Assembly: GCF_018139145.2 (NCBI RefSeq)
Contig: NC_059478.1
Location: 2,480,001 to 2,544,000 of the forward strand
Direction: 5' to 3'
From: Gymnogyps californianus
Lineage: Eukaryota; Chordata; Aves; Accipitriformes; Cathartidae
DNA length: 64,000 nt
Below the pieces are notes generated by a model that saw only the letters and a list, made by a program, of their open reading frames with translations, was not told where the DNA came from and ran no database searches. The position numbers were made by a program, and so were the translations under genes. Numbering within the stretch: the stretch's first letter is position 1; each line of letters begins with the position of its first letter. Shown here one piece after another: positions 37,301 to 50,163 of this stretch.

Positions 37301-40300
37301 TCACCACTACGGGAGCAGAAAGATAGCAGGAAATTGCAGCACTCAAGGACACTTTGGTTTTATCACCAGACAGGAGGGAAAAGCCTGGTTTTCTGGTACC
37401 TGCTCTCTCAGCGTGATCACAGTGCGGGAGAGACTCACCCACGGACCACCCGGCTAAGCATCCCTTTTCACTCACCCTTTCTAGCTACTAGCAGATCTTT
37501 AGGGAGCGTTGACTGCTCGGGGCAACAGTGCACCAAGACAATGACCTGCTGCTGCTGGCTCATGCCAGACTAGCTGCCATCATTGACAACACTGAGACAC
37601 CAAAAAATTTCAGGAGCATTCGATGTCTAGGATATTATTGGAACCAAAAAAATGCTTTAGAGCTAGTGCCTTGTCTATTATAGGGCATTGCTTTTTTCTT
37701 TAGCAACTTTTAAAGTCCAGTAGCTTGTTCTGATCCTGGAAGAATATGTACCTGGCTCCTCAGCTCTGCCAGTCTGTGTTTTAGTATGCTAGGTTAATTT
37801 GTCAATAATACCAGAATCGAAACAGCCAAGGCACAAATGCTCATACCCTCCTGCTACTCAATAACAAAGTGAATAAAATCCATTAAAGGGGTAAAATGGA
37901 CAGCTAAACACTAAAATCTTAATCTGTTACACCAAGAGGTCTTGAAGTCCTCCCTAATGCAAACCTCTTCCAAAAATATCCCGCACCAGAGAAAAATACA
38001 GTAGAATTTCAAATAAGATGGGAAAACACTGAGTTTAAAGCACACTAATGCATTGGTAACAGGGTTTTGTGATGGAGTAGCTATAGCAACATAATGTACT
38101 AGTAGCTTTAAAAGAAAAACAACATGAAATCCCACACAGGTCCAGATAAAGTCTGGCAGTCTTTTACAAGACTGGGCTGTCAAGGGGCTCTGGATTCACT
38201 CACTGAGTATACCCCATTTGAAAAGCCCAAACATACACATACGTGTGTCCGCTCAAATGCATATTTTACTTCCTAGCTTAAATACTCAAAGAATAGTTTG
38301 ATCTGATGGTTGCAAACATGCAAATACCAATTTAATGCATGTAAAGCAATTAAAATTCAGCTCACCAGCCTGTACATAGAGTAAGCATTATCTGTCTCAC
38401 ATGAGGCAAACAGTTGACAAGCTGCTTACTTTCTGTAAGAAATAATGTTTATCACAGTGCTTCCTAAATCAATACTAGGAAACTGTAGCCAAATTAGAGG
38501 TCTCTGATACTTATACATTACAAATTTGTCACTTAGGATGTAATTACTATTAGCCCAGATATAATTAATATTAGCTTGCCTTGAATCCAGAAATAAGCAT
38601 ACTAAACTAGTACTAAACATGCTAAACAGTGTAACTGTCTGTGGTATACATGTGTTTTTGTAACACTGCGGTGACATAGCCGGGCACAATGTATAAGTAT
38701 GCAAGCAACGTGACCACCAAAAGGGTAAAGACAGGTGTGTGTAGCTGCACATAGGAGGCATCCAACAAAACTTGTCACAAAAAGGACAAGATAGCACAGG
38801 GGACTACTTATAGACTGCCAAATACACAGGAGGGATGGCTGGCAAGATAAAAGAAAACAAGATAAGCGGCATCAGCAACTCCTTCTCCTTTTTGGGAGGA
38901 GAACAATAGCATAAGAACATCAGGCATCAGCAAGGAAAACGGGAGAAGAAAGAGGACAACCCACTTCAGCTTGGCCTTTTCTCATTGACGGAACTCTCAG
39001 GCTTGTTCACCTGGACCTCAGCCTCTGGGCCCACCAGGGGCACGGCCACCAGCACGAGGTGGCATCGCCTCGCTCGTCCTGTGTACTCACAGCTAATTTA
39101 GAACATTAGAGGTAAAGAATAATGGCTTTGTATACGTAGCACTGATGATTAGTATTGTGTAAGAACTGACCGCTAGCCAGGAGTGTGTTGTTAATGGATT
39201 AATTTAGTACTGTCCTGCTTTTTCAGTCTTCAAAGCACCCCATCACAGCAATCTCCAATTCCCTAATTGATATGTATATACACATATATTCAGTTCCAAC
39301 AAAAGCTGTTTATCTTTTTATCAAAATATTGTACTCAGGAAACTTGACTTCAGTTTTGAAGCTGATCTCTCCAGAGATTTGTCACATTACTCAATCCCTC
39401 CCTACCTCCTTCCTCCTCTGCAATACAGGGAATAAAGAAGTTCCATTTTCCCACTTTTGTACATCTCATCCAATTTGATTTAAACAGTCCCTTACAAGCT
39501 GTATAGTGCATTCTTTGTATACCTAAACTTGCAAATTAACGGAGATATCCAACACGAATACAGAGTCCCCCCTCTCAACATGATTCAGGGTAGCAGATAT
39601 TTTTCCAAGGGTGTTATGTGATGGAGCTGCAGAGCTCCTGCTCCCATCTCCAAACACGTTGCTCCTGTGCATCCGCAGTACTCTCAAGCTGGATATTCAA
39701 AAGCTCCAAACAGAACTAGCAGCCTAGTATAATTTCAGTATACCACTGAAATTAGAGCTAACAAACAGTAGGAGTCTTCCTCAGGCATCTTTGAAACTCC
39801 CTCTAAGGAAAGACAATGGGATATTGTGAATATATTATATCTTAGTAAAGATAAAAGCTGGAGTCATGCTGTGGTCACCATAAAAACCTTTTCTCTTTTG
39901 GTTTCTGATGTTATTCCACACTTTTCGAAAAGGAAGTTTCTAACAGTTTGTCGTTTCTTGATGAATGTGTTCTTCAGCTTCCTCTCCAAGTTTTATTTAT
40001 CTAAATTTTGTCAGAGAGAGGCATGAATGACATTTCTACCCAACTAGCAAACTTTCTGGATATGTGCTGCCTGACAAATGAATGCATAAATGTGCTTTCT
40101 GAACCTGCTGAAAATCAGAGTGAATTCCTCACGGATAATTTGCACATGTATCATACAGTGACACACTGGAGGTACAGCTACAGCGGTATTTAGGAATACG
40201 AAAGGAGCTGGTAGCCCATCTGCACAAACAAACAGTGGTATCTTCTCTGAAGACAAACAAAGCTCGTTTCTAAATATCCATGTCAACAGCTTGTTGAGGA

Positions 40301-42549
40301 AAAGTTTGACTAAAACAAACACAGTAAAATGGACATTCTTCTTTTCAAGACTAAATAAAACAGTACCTAGATTTCCAAAATCAGCTGTGGGATGTAGACC
40401 CATGTCCTCTGTTTATTTCAATGGAAAAGATGTGTCTATATTTGCCAGCGTAGTCTGAAAATCTGTAGTGGTGTGACACTGTAGGAATATAGATCTAGAA
40501 ATGCTCATAGCCCAGAAGTCCATCCATGAAATGGATGGCAATTTGCATAAAACAACATATAAATTTAAACACCCTTCTAGAGAAAATAGTTAGGATATCA
40601 TGTTTGAAGGCCACCACATGTCTTGCACCAAAACTCTGAAATCCTGTCTGCCTTGAGAGTATATTTATTTTGGCTGCAGTGCCCCACTCTCCAATTATCT
40701 CTGCATGGCCTGGAGGGAAACATCCTTCCTGTGCAAGCCAGAGGAAGCTCAAATCAACTCCTCTATATAAAATTATGCTTATAAACACATTTTTTTTAAG
40801 GAGCTGGAAGTTTTGGGAGCAGATTCTGGTCAAAGACAGACCTGCTTGACAAGATCAGGTGACTCGTGAAGAGAAAATTGTTGCCTGTGTAAATGTAATT
40901 TGGTTGCACTAAAGAGAAGCTGCCAAAGTCACGGCACCCTCCGTTGGGGTAAACCGGAGTAATTAAAGCAGTTTTAATGCCTATTTACACCAGCAAAGAA
41001 TCTGGCTCTAACACTGGCTGTCAAAAAAAGAAAGGTGGAGGTGGTGAAATTACATAATTTCACAAAAAGCTATTAGTAACTAGTGAAGTGCTGGCGCTGA
41101 AATATCTAATTATCCATCAGTATATTAACCTCTTTGCTCACAGATGTCAAGGTGTGAAATGGAAACAGGGCATTCGGTGCAGTCACACGTTCCCCGAGCC
41201 CCTACCAACGTGTAAAATTGAGCCACTGACAGCAGATGAGTTCACGTTTTAATTTGCTGTGAAGGTTCAGATTATGTGTTCTGCTCTGCAAAACCCCCAA
41301 AAAGGGTTAGCCAAAGCTTTCTGCAGCAAAAATGTATTGACAGAAAGCCTTGGGAGCAAGAGAAAAGCAGAAAGAGCTTTAATGGCTTGAGCACAAGTTG
41401 GATAACCCAAAACACAAGTTACCCAGGGTGCTGAGTTGAGGAAGCTCTACCTCAGCTCAGCTCTCCCATGTCCAGACTATAATAGTCTTGATCTTAAGCA
41501 CTGTTTCTTTTCCTATATTTCCTGGGAAAAAAACTTGCAGTTAAGATCTAAATACTATCCACAGGAACCTAAGATAACCTTAACCAGTGAAGAGATAAGA
41601 CTTAATAATTTCTTAACTATTACTGATGTTTCTATAATTTCCATATGTTATTGAGATTGGAGGGGCAGGGGTTATTTTGCCTTTTTTTTTTTTTTTAATT
41701 AAACAAAGCAGACAATTTGTACTTACTCTGTAATTTTCCCCTCGCCAACAGAAGACCTTTGAACAACAATCGCTTCTTCCAGTTCTCTCCATTTTACCGA
41801 CGAAACTCAAAGCTGACTTTCCTCTACTGCTGACAAAGTGAACTTGAGCAGCGGGAAGCCAGTAAATCTCAAACAGCAGTGATACTTTATGTACCTTAAG
41901 TACTGTAAGATTAAAAATGTGGTTTTATCACAGTGTGATACCAATGTTAATAACTAGTCCGGAGCAAGAATTCAAAGCTTTCAGTATTCTATAATTGAAA
42001 GTAGCCCAATCGCACATGGGCTCATCTAGGAACAGAGGAGCTCAGATCATCTTAGTCAGTATTTCTCTCAAATAGGAAAGCTTGAGAAGGGCAGTGAAGC
42101 ATCACTCAGTCACGTACTATCAACAGTGGCACACCAAACATGGGGTTTGCATTAGCAAATGAAGCTACATGCAAGTAAGTATCTGACACCACCTGATTAC
42201 AAAGAAGGTCAGGCATGCAGAAAAATTCATTCGTGGCACTTGGTGAAAGCAGAGCGAACATTAAAATTTTAGATTTTCAGCCCACCAGCAATAATTTTAC
42301 CTGCAGCTACCTCTTCAGTTGTCAGCACCAAGCAATTCTTTTTTTTCAGCTTTTTTGTTATTACTTTCCTTTTCAATAGGCTTTTGTAAGACAATTATTT
42401 CATAAATCTTAATTGTTTCATTTTACATTTTGACTGAACTCAATAGCTAATAGCTACATCATGTTACAAACCAGGTGTCCCGCACAAGCATGGATACAGA
42501 TACTGCATATCACACTACAGAACTGGCGTTCAGCTGCAGCCATCACATA
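34304..42549. other. Unique AT-rich non-coding DNA
   Basis: No gene is recognisable. It holds a compositionally distinct segment at 38640-39090 that may be an unclassified old element, an ancient repeat fragment at 40937-41010 and a T-run at 41683-41697. Open frames such as 36525-36869 and 38426-38797 (minus) have no recognisable domain. Confidence 0.55.
40937..41010. repeat. Ancient archosaur-type repeat fragment
   Basis: The order GGGTAAACCGGAGTAATTAA, then TATTTACACCAGCAAAGAAT, then CTGGCTC resembles an old repeat reading approximately TTTACACCGGTGTAA followed by AGAATCTGGCCC. The match is from pattern memory and degenerate. Confidence 0.4.
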
Positions 42550-44004
42550 TCAAAAGGATGCAGAGCAACAGGAGCAAGATAGACTTGAGGAATTACAGAG
42601 CAGGGCGAAGGGCCGCCTGCCTCGAGGATGTGTACACAGATGCACACAGCCTGGGAAGCCAGCAGGAGGAACCGCAGCTCCGTGTGTGGTCATCAAGCTA
42701 CAGCATCACTGGAGTAACAGAGACAGGGTGGGACACTGCACAACCGGAGTGAGGGATGGACACAAGCTCGTCAGGAACCAGAGGCAGGGACGATGAGGAG
42801 GGCAGCTGGCCTCCACGTGAGGGAGAAGGTTGGATGTCACAGCTCTCCTAAGGGATGGAGAACGGCTGGGTGAGAGATGTGGGTCAGAGGCAGAGGAGAG
42901 GCCAGTGAGGGTGACACTGCGGTGGGACCACCCGATCAGGGTGAGGAAATGAAAGAAACCTTCCTTAAATAACTTGAAGAAGTTTTGACCCTGGTTCTTG
43001 TAGGGGACTTTAACTTCCCTGACATCTGCTGGAAAGCCAACACAAGTGGGACACAAGTGGTCAAGAAGATTTGTAGAGGGTATCAGGTGTAACTTCTTGA
43101 TACTGGTCCTGGAGCGGCCAGCGGGGCCGATGCACAACTGGGTTTGCTGTTCACCAACAAGGAAGCTCTGTTTGGGAATGTGATAATCCAAGGCAGCCTT
43201 GGCTGTAGTGACCATGAAACAGTGGGGAATCATGATCCAGAGGGGAGAGAGAGGAAGGAGAGTCGCAGAGCACAGACCCAGGCTTCAGGAGAGCAGACTC
43301 TGGGTTATTCAAGGAACTGATATTTGGGATCCCACGGGAGGCAGCTCTGAAGGGAGAGAGCGAGCTCAGGAAATCTGGCAGAGCTTTAAGGTCAGCTGCC
43401 TCCAAGTGTGAGAATGGTCCGCCCCAAAACTCAGGAAAACATGTGGATGCATCAGGAGACTGGTTTGGCTAAACTGGGAATTCACGATGGGGCTCCTACA
43501 ATAAAAGACAGTGTGCAGGAGCTGGGAGCAGGAACAAGCTACAAAGGAGGACACCTTGAACATTGCCCAGGCATGCAGGGATGGTGTTAGCAACATCAAA
43601 GCTCACCTTGAGCTGGGGCTGCCTGGCTGCCCTGCCCTGGTCCCTGGCTGGGATGATGGACAGGCCCCGGCGAGACAGCCACGTTGTCCCCCTCGGCTCC
43701 CTGGGGAGGTGCTGCACCCTGAGAGGCACTTGGAGGGAAGAGAAGAGGCAACAGGCCTCAGCTGAAACAAGAGAGGTTCAGGCTGGAGGTAAGGAACAGC
43801 TTTTCCTTTCCTCCATGAGCCAGCCCAGCCATGGCACAGGCTGCCCAGAGAGCTTGCACCACCATCGTTCTTGGAGGTTTTCAAGTCCCATCTGGATCGA
43901 GCCCTGAGCAGCCTGGTCTGACCCCAGAGGTGACCTGCTTTGAGCAGGAGGTTGGACCAGAACCTCCTGAGGTCCCCTCCAGCCTGAGTTATCCTGTGTT
44001 CTAC
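42550..44004 (+). mobile_element. Old CR1 LINE with large internal deletion
   Basis: The left part (42558 to about 43620) carries the decayed N-terminal endonuclease of CR1 ORF2 and the linker after it. The right part (about 43770-44004) is a CR1 3' end, with the typical GAGGTTCAGGCTGGAGGTAA and GGCTGCCCAGAG phrases, ending near GTTATCCTGTGTTCTA. The reverse-transcriptase core, which should lie between them, is absent. The copy is therefore internally deleted, or is two CR1 fragments placed side by side in the same orientation. The start is approximate. Confidence 0.85.
42558..43620 (+). pseudogene. CR1 ORF2 endonuclease-domain remnant
   Basis: Several conserved marks of the CR1 apurinic-type endonuclease can be read in order. 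They are a TDAHSLGSQQEE-like stretch near 42630-42670, GVTETGWD near 42710-42735 (the E-T-x-W-D metal-site region), VGDFNFPDICWKA near 43000-43038 and GCSDHET near 43201-43221 (the S-D-H catalytic motif). Further on, a linker reads like IWQSFKVSC and QACRDGVSNIKAHLEL near 43373-43612. Stops and frameshifts separate these blocks, for example the TGA at 42750-42752. The family role is nicking target DNA to prime reverse transcription. This copy cannot make a protein. Confidence 0.85.
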
Positions 44005-47000
44005 GTTCAAGTTTATCATATCATGGAATATATTCCAGAATACAAACCTCAATTGAACATATCCTATAAAGCAGAAAATATACAGATGCTTTTTGAAGTT
44101 GATCATAAAGTTTGCTCTGGGCTTTCACATGCCAGTAGAAAGTAAACTACATAACACATGAGAAAGGTCTGTATCATCGTCGTAAGACACACACAGGGCA
44201 GCAGAAGTGTCATAAGTTTCCCTCTTGTTTTCTCAGGAAAATCACCTCTTGCATATAAAACCCAAGATGTGGAAATTAACTTTGCACATTAAAAAGCTTT
44301 TTTTCAAACTTTATGCTGGATTAACCCATTTTATCTTCCCGGATATGAAGTCTCCCACCAGATCTGTGATAACGCCCTGCATACGTACCTACTAAATCTC
44401 CTGGCATGACATGTGTACGACTTTGCTGGCCTGCCCTGACCGTACGCTTGTTTTCACGAACCTTTGGGCTTTGTCACCGTGTTCTCATGCCAGGTCTGAT
44501 ACCACATTTTGAATTCGGTAGCTTTGCTCAAAGTTTGGTCACAATAGTCTACATCACCCCTTCTGCAAATAAGGGCACATCAGTTTGAGATATACATGCT
44601 TAATTTTAAATTTTAAGTGACGACATTTCTTCAGCCTTGTAAATAAATATTATATCATCAATGAATACCTTCCCTCATGTATCTTCTTTCCAGTGAGCTC
44701 TACTAGTAGGGTGGGGAGGACAAACCTACCCAGTTTGCTAAGCAGAACAAACATTTGAATTCCAATAATTCCTTTAAAATCTCTACACTGCATATAGTTC
44801 ACTTAAGAATATGGAGATGTATGACAGGAAAAGAGCAGGAGAAGCCAAACAACCACTAGCAAGAGCAATTTGAAAACTACACAACATTCATCTGGATGGC
44901 AACACTATTTTCGCATCTCCTTTTTAGCTGTTGCTGCTATTAAACTTAGCAAAAAAGACAGAATCTGAAATGATTTCCAATAAAAGCAACATTTTCATAT
45001 CTGCTCTAGAGTTCCATTAAATTGGCACCACTTTCAGTGATGGGACTGCAAGTTAATTCTTTTTATTTTCCTTAATTCCTTAACTGATTGCAGCTAGAAG
45101 ACAAGCTCTTTTCAGCACGCCTTACGCGTCGTGCTCCAGCGGCAGGCGATGCATCCCGCTGTTCACACCGCTGCTCCAAAAATGCTATCTTGCTCCGACA
45201 CATGGTTCTTCCCCAGACTTTTCTGGGACTCGCACTGCTGTTGCACACTTTGCTGATCCCTTATTCTCTAGTTCTTGTACTATATCGGGAGAAGTGCATC
45301 GCCTTTTACTTTTAAGGATTAACTAGAACATAAAACAATCAGGAATGTAAAAGCTGCTCTTTCGCAGCTGCGACCAGCTGGAAGTTGTTGATTCTGTTCA
45401 TAAAGACCACGTGCCCGCAGTTGCCTGGTACAGATAGCAGCTGATTTTCTCTATTAGAAGACATCAGAAAGCAGAACAGCAACGAACTGTGAATAATATA
45501 GTATTATATACAACGCACTAATTCTCCGGAGAAATGGACATATTTGGATCTAACAAAAATGTCAGAATGTCACTTTAACAGCTTTTGGTTAACAGCTTTT
45601 GGCTATTTCATCTCCCTCTCTCCCAGTACACACATCTGCACCTGACCTTAAAAGACCATAAAGATGTCAAGGACACAAAAATGCGCTCTCTCTGTGTTCA
45701 CAGGTATGGGTCTAAATCAACTCTAGGGTTACAATTACTTCTGAACAACAACAATAAAAGTCTCTTGACACAAACTGTCACCATTTTTATTTCCTAAATC
45801 AGCTTAAACACAATCTAATATATAGGACTCAATGCTACCTACGAGCCTGTGCAAATGGCTTTCTGTGCATATACATGGCTCATTTCCTGCATGGATTTTC
45901 TGGTACTCTGTTTCATTTCTGCAAAGCAGACCAAGCACGCGTTTCTGTTCCAGATCAATCTGCAGAGGAGCAGGATGCAGCAAGGAGAGGTTCAGCATAT
46001 AGGAAAAAAAGAGCAATTTGCTCCTCCTTCATAAATCATAATGAAACTAGGTAGGTGTAATGCAGCATAAACTCGGGCAAATTCTGAAATTTCTGATGAA
46101 AGAAACCTAAGGTTATCAACCAGAAACTTGCCAGAGACCCACAGTGATTAAAAAAAAAAATAATCCATTTATACAGCCAATTATACTTTTTTTAAAAGTA
46201 AGAATATTTAAATGAAACGGGTAAATGTCCTAAAGTGGAATTGCAGGAGTATTATTATTCAGCTATAATTTCATTTGAAAAGTCTAATAACACCTCTTGA
46301 TTTAAATTCTATACATCATTCTGCTTTTGTTTTACAGTTGCTGGAAATGCCATCATAAAGAAAACACTACACGCTGTTTCTAGTAGTGTGTGTTTATGGT
46401 TTCTTTATCCCAACAAATTGCCATATATGTAAAGAAAATCAATCTTTTCATTTTCCAAACTGTTTAAGAATTTATGTTCATTTTCTATTACAAGCATTTG
46501 ACTTGGTCTATGAAAAGTCAGGTGGAAAAGTCTGTGCCCTTTACAGTCAGGAAAAATATGCTCTTGAGTATTTTTAGACCGCGCAATACACAAGTTTTAA
46601 AGCCCGAGATACCCCTTCATATTTTCTTTTCTGATGCCTAATATCTTTTCTGTCACCCATTTGTGATAACAATTCGCGTCGGGGATAATGAGGAAAAGCA
46701 GACATTTGTTCCGCACAAATTCTGTCTTCCATCAATAACACTGACAGGGATATAGATGTTGAAGGCAGTTTCCATGCATTTGACAAAAACCTGATACGAA
46801 GCCATAGAAGCATTTTTAGTTGTATTTATCATCAGATGTTTACACTTAAAGATCGGCCTGTTTGCAAAGTAAACAAAACAGAAATAACAATCATGGCCAC
46901 ACCTGCAGAAAGAAAGTAAAAAGCAAGGCATAAAACTATCACCTCCTGAATCTTGTCAGCTTGGCTTAACACACAGATTTGCAGGAAAATATAGGCACAT

Positions 47001-49571
47001 GATATATATTTGAATTTAGGTCAAATTCTGCAATTAGTTGGTTTGCTAAATACAGAGTACTTCTGCTCTTAGTGTAGGCCAGGAATCTGGAAAAGTTGTG
47101 AGCCATTACCACAAAACAGCTCAGTCTATACTATTTGACCACTTTGCCTCCTTAAAAGTTAAGAAAATTCAAGACTCTTTGTCTGCCCTTTCATCTTCCA
47201 TTTCAAAAATGCAGCAATTAATTAAAGCCTTGAGTCGAAGTAATAACCAAGCAAAAAGCAGAGTCATGCTGCCAAAATTTTCAAAAATGGCTCAGTAATT
47301 TTTTATTTCATTTAGCTTGTGACCAACTCTGGGGGTTACGTACCTGCTGAGAGTAAGGGATCAGGATATCCTATTGTTTTCCTTTCCCTCTTTTGAAATA
47401 AAAGAAGTTTCTGTTTTCCTCCTCTTTTCACATAAAAGAAGTACAGCAACCATGTCCAAGAAGCTGCTGCCACACATGAAAAATCCAGCCGGATTTTTTC
47501 ATTTGCCTGTTAGAATAACTAGGCACGCTATCAAAATTAAAGATCAGCCTCGGAAACAAAAGATACTTAAAACTCCATCCCGACTGCAAGGAGCGCTCTC
47601 ATCTCACAACTCAACTTTGCAGAAAAAGACTGAAATAACACGAGACTGACAGCCCATCCTTAAATATGTGACCTCTGCCAGCCCCAGCTGCGCTGGCTTA
47701 GCTGGTGAGGTTACCACCTTTTGCTCTTCCCCCCTCAGCCCCTTGCAGGTGGTAAGCAAACGCCTTTTACCCGCAGATTTCCCACTACAAAGGATTGCAA
47801 CGGAGATGATCCCACCTTGAGAACAAGGTTGGAAAGTCACCTCTTACAGTTTAAACCATTAACTCGAAAATCAAACAATGCATGGCACGATTTCTGAATA
47901 GTCTGCTGATATGGAGGCTGCTGCCCACGCAGTCGGGAAGGAGGACTGCCCCCAAAATACAAGTGGATAAAAGAATATGGAAGAATTGTTTTTCCATAAA
48001 TGATTTGCCTGGTTTTCCTCTCAGCACTGAGACTCTACACCAGTTCCTGGTCATCATAAATAAGAACTGGGAAGAGAAATAAGGAACTTCAGTGCAGTGT
48101 GTGAGAGGGGAGGAGTATTTCCCCAAGATTATGCTTTAAACTACTTTCAATGCAGTGCATTCTGGTAAAATTAAAAAGTAAAATGTACACTTGGAGAGCA
48201 TTTTATGAGCTTGAAGGATCTACTCTTTGACAGGAATAACTTAGCAAGGTAGGGAGGGGAGATGAAGAAGTGACAGAGTGAATAAGTTATACCAACACTT
48301 TCTTCTCTAGTTTTTAACAGCAGAATTCTAAAGGACATAGGAAAAACTCAAATCCATAGTAATTTTGAGAGTCTGCAAGTCTCTGCCAACAAGCAACAGT
48401 TATATTCCCTAATATTATGGGAAAACTTTCGTCTTTTGGAAATCTGTAACTTAGTAGGATTTCAAAAACTGTGTTGCATTGAAACTTATGGATGAAGTGA
48501 GATACTCATGGGTTATAGCATTCTTACTGAAAATCCTCCTTTGCTGGAAAATAATATGATTTGTAGTACTTCCTCCCCCTTTCCCTTGGGCACTGTACTC
48601 AACACACGCATACCCACCTCACAATTTTTGCACATTCAAAGATTATGGCATAAATATGCTGGGGAAGGAGACAAGGAAATAACTCCACCACTGAATTACC
48701 TGGTGAGTTTTTGCTTACACGCAGGCTAGAAGAATTCTTGTGGATTTCTTTATTAACAAAACTGGGAAATCTTCATATTCCTATTACTTGTTTTCTGTCT
48801 CTGTCACCACTGCCCAACTATAGTTTCAGCACTGTCACCAGCAAAATACATCTCCCAACATTTAACCACTGTTATTTGAAGATGATTCTAGACAATGACA
48901 AGATTTTAGAGGCTAAATCTAAACATAATTTGAAGTAAACATGCAAATATGGCTAGGCAAAAAGTACAGTTTGTCTCTTTATCCTACTTATGTTTCTGGT
49001 ATTTTCTGTGCTGTTTCAATTATTATTATTTTTTTAATGTGAAGAGAGGCCAGTCACAGGAATTGTCATATAACTGCAAAATTTAAAGATTACTATGCAA
49101 GTATATTTTCATTTATCCTATTTAACTCTGAAATATACCACCAAGCTCTTAATATCTAATAATCCATTTATAGAATGATATCTGTAAAATACGAATGTTA
49201 TCTATAAAAATGATATCTGAATGTTTTCTGTAAAAACTAAATTGTTTACATTCACAACATCGTACAGTAAATATAAATGTTCATTCACTATTTAAAATGT
49301 ATGTCTCTTCACAGAACATTTACATCATCATAAATATTATGTTTTCCCCGCTCAGTTTTGGCTAACCAGCTCCACAGATACGTTAGCACCATCTTTTGGC
49401 TACACTGTATCCTGACCTATATATATATCTTTTTCTTACAAAATCTCTTACAAATAGGGTTGTTGTAAGGGGGCAGTGGGAAGGGCGGAAGATGCATTCA
49501 AATTCGTACGGCCGCCATCAAGGTTCAGTGAGAGCTGTGGAAAGCTTTGGAAGCAAAGGGTCATGTGGTTG
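44005..49571. other. Unique AT-rich non-coding DNA
   Basis: No gene is recognised. It includes a small CpG cluster at 45115-45180 and an exon-like minus-strand segment at about 46660-46860, reported as a finding. Other open frames, such as 47374-47649, have no recognisable domain. Confidence 0.5.
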
Positions 49572-50163
49572 TGTCGTGGTTTAACCCCAGACGGCAACTC
49601 GGCCACACGCAGCCGCTCCCTCGCTCCCCCCCGGTGGGATGGGGGAGAGAATCGGAAGAGTAAAAGTGAGAAAACTCATGGGTTGAGATAGAGACAGTTT
49701 AATAAGGAAAGCAAAAGCCGTGCGCAAGCAAAGCAAAACAAGGAATTCATTCACCACTTCCCATCGGCAGGCAGGTGTTCAGCCATCTCCAGGAAAGCAG
49801 GGCTCCGTCACGCGTAACCGTTACTTGGGAAGACAAATGCCATCACTCCCAATGTCCCCCCTTCCTTCTTCTTCCCCCAGCTTTATATGCTGAGCATGAC
49901 ATCATATGGTATGGAACATCCCTTGGGTCAGTTAGGGTCAGCTGTCCCGGCTGTGTCCCCTCCCAGCTCCTTGTGCACCCCCAGCCTCCTCACTGGTGGG
50001 GTGGGGTGAGGAGCAGGAAAGGCCTTGACTCTGTGTAAGCGCTGCTCAGCAGTAACGAAAACATCCCTGCATTATCAACGCTGTTTTCAGCACAAATCCA
50101 AAACATAGCCCCATACCAGCTACTGTGAAGAAAATTAACTGTATCCCAGCCAAAACCAGCACA
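49572..50163 (-). mobile_element. Solo ERV LTR, family A-related subfamily
   Basis: On the plus strand it begins TGTCGTGGTTTAACCCCAG and ends CCAAAACCAGCACA, the reverse complement of family A termini. A perfect 5-bp duplication, GGTTG, flanks it at 49567-49571 and 50164-50168. Its two ends match the other family A copies. However, its central part (about 49700-49860) lacks the ATT-rich tract and the GATGCACAATGCAATTGC phrase, and has unrelated sequence with the AAGCAAAGCAAAACAAGG phrase in their place. It is therefore a different or mosaic subfamily. No internal sequence is attached. Confidence 0.92.
49882..49888 (-). promoter_or_regulatory. TATA-like box of the 49.6-kb LTR
   Basis: ATATAAA on the minus strand lies next to the conserved GACATCATATGGTATGGAAC phrase (plus strand), the same spacing as in the other family A copies. 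It has one fewer TA step than the other copies. Confidence 0.6.

Noticed and set aside
42706..43233. 175-codon minus-strand frame
   Set aside because: It is antisense to the CR1 ORF2 endonuclease remnant, whose motifs read on the plus strand.
43603..44106. 167-codon minus-strand frame
   Set aside because: It overlaps the 3' part of the same CR1 in antisense and has no domain of its own.
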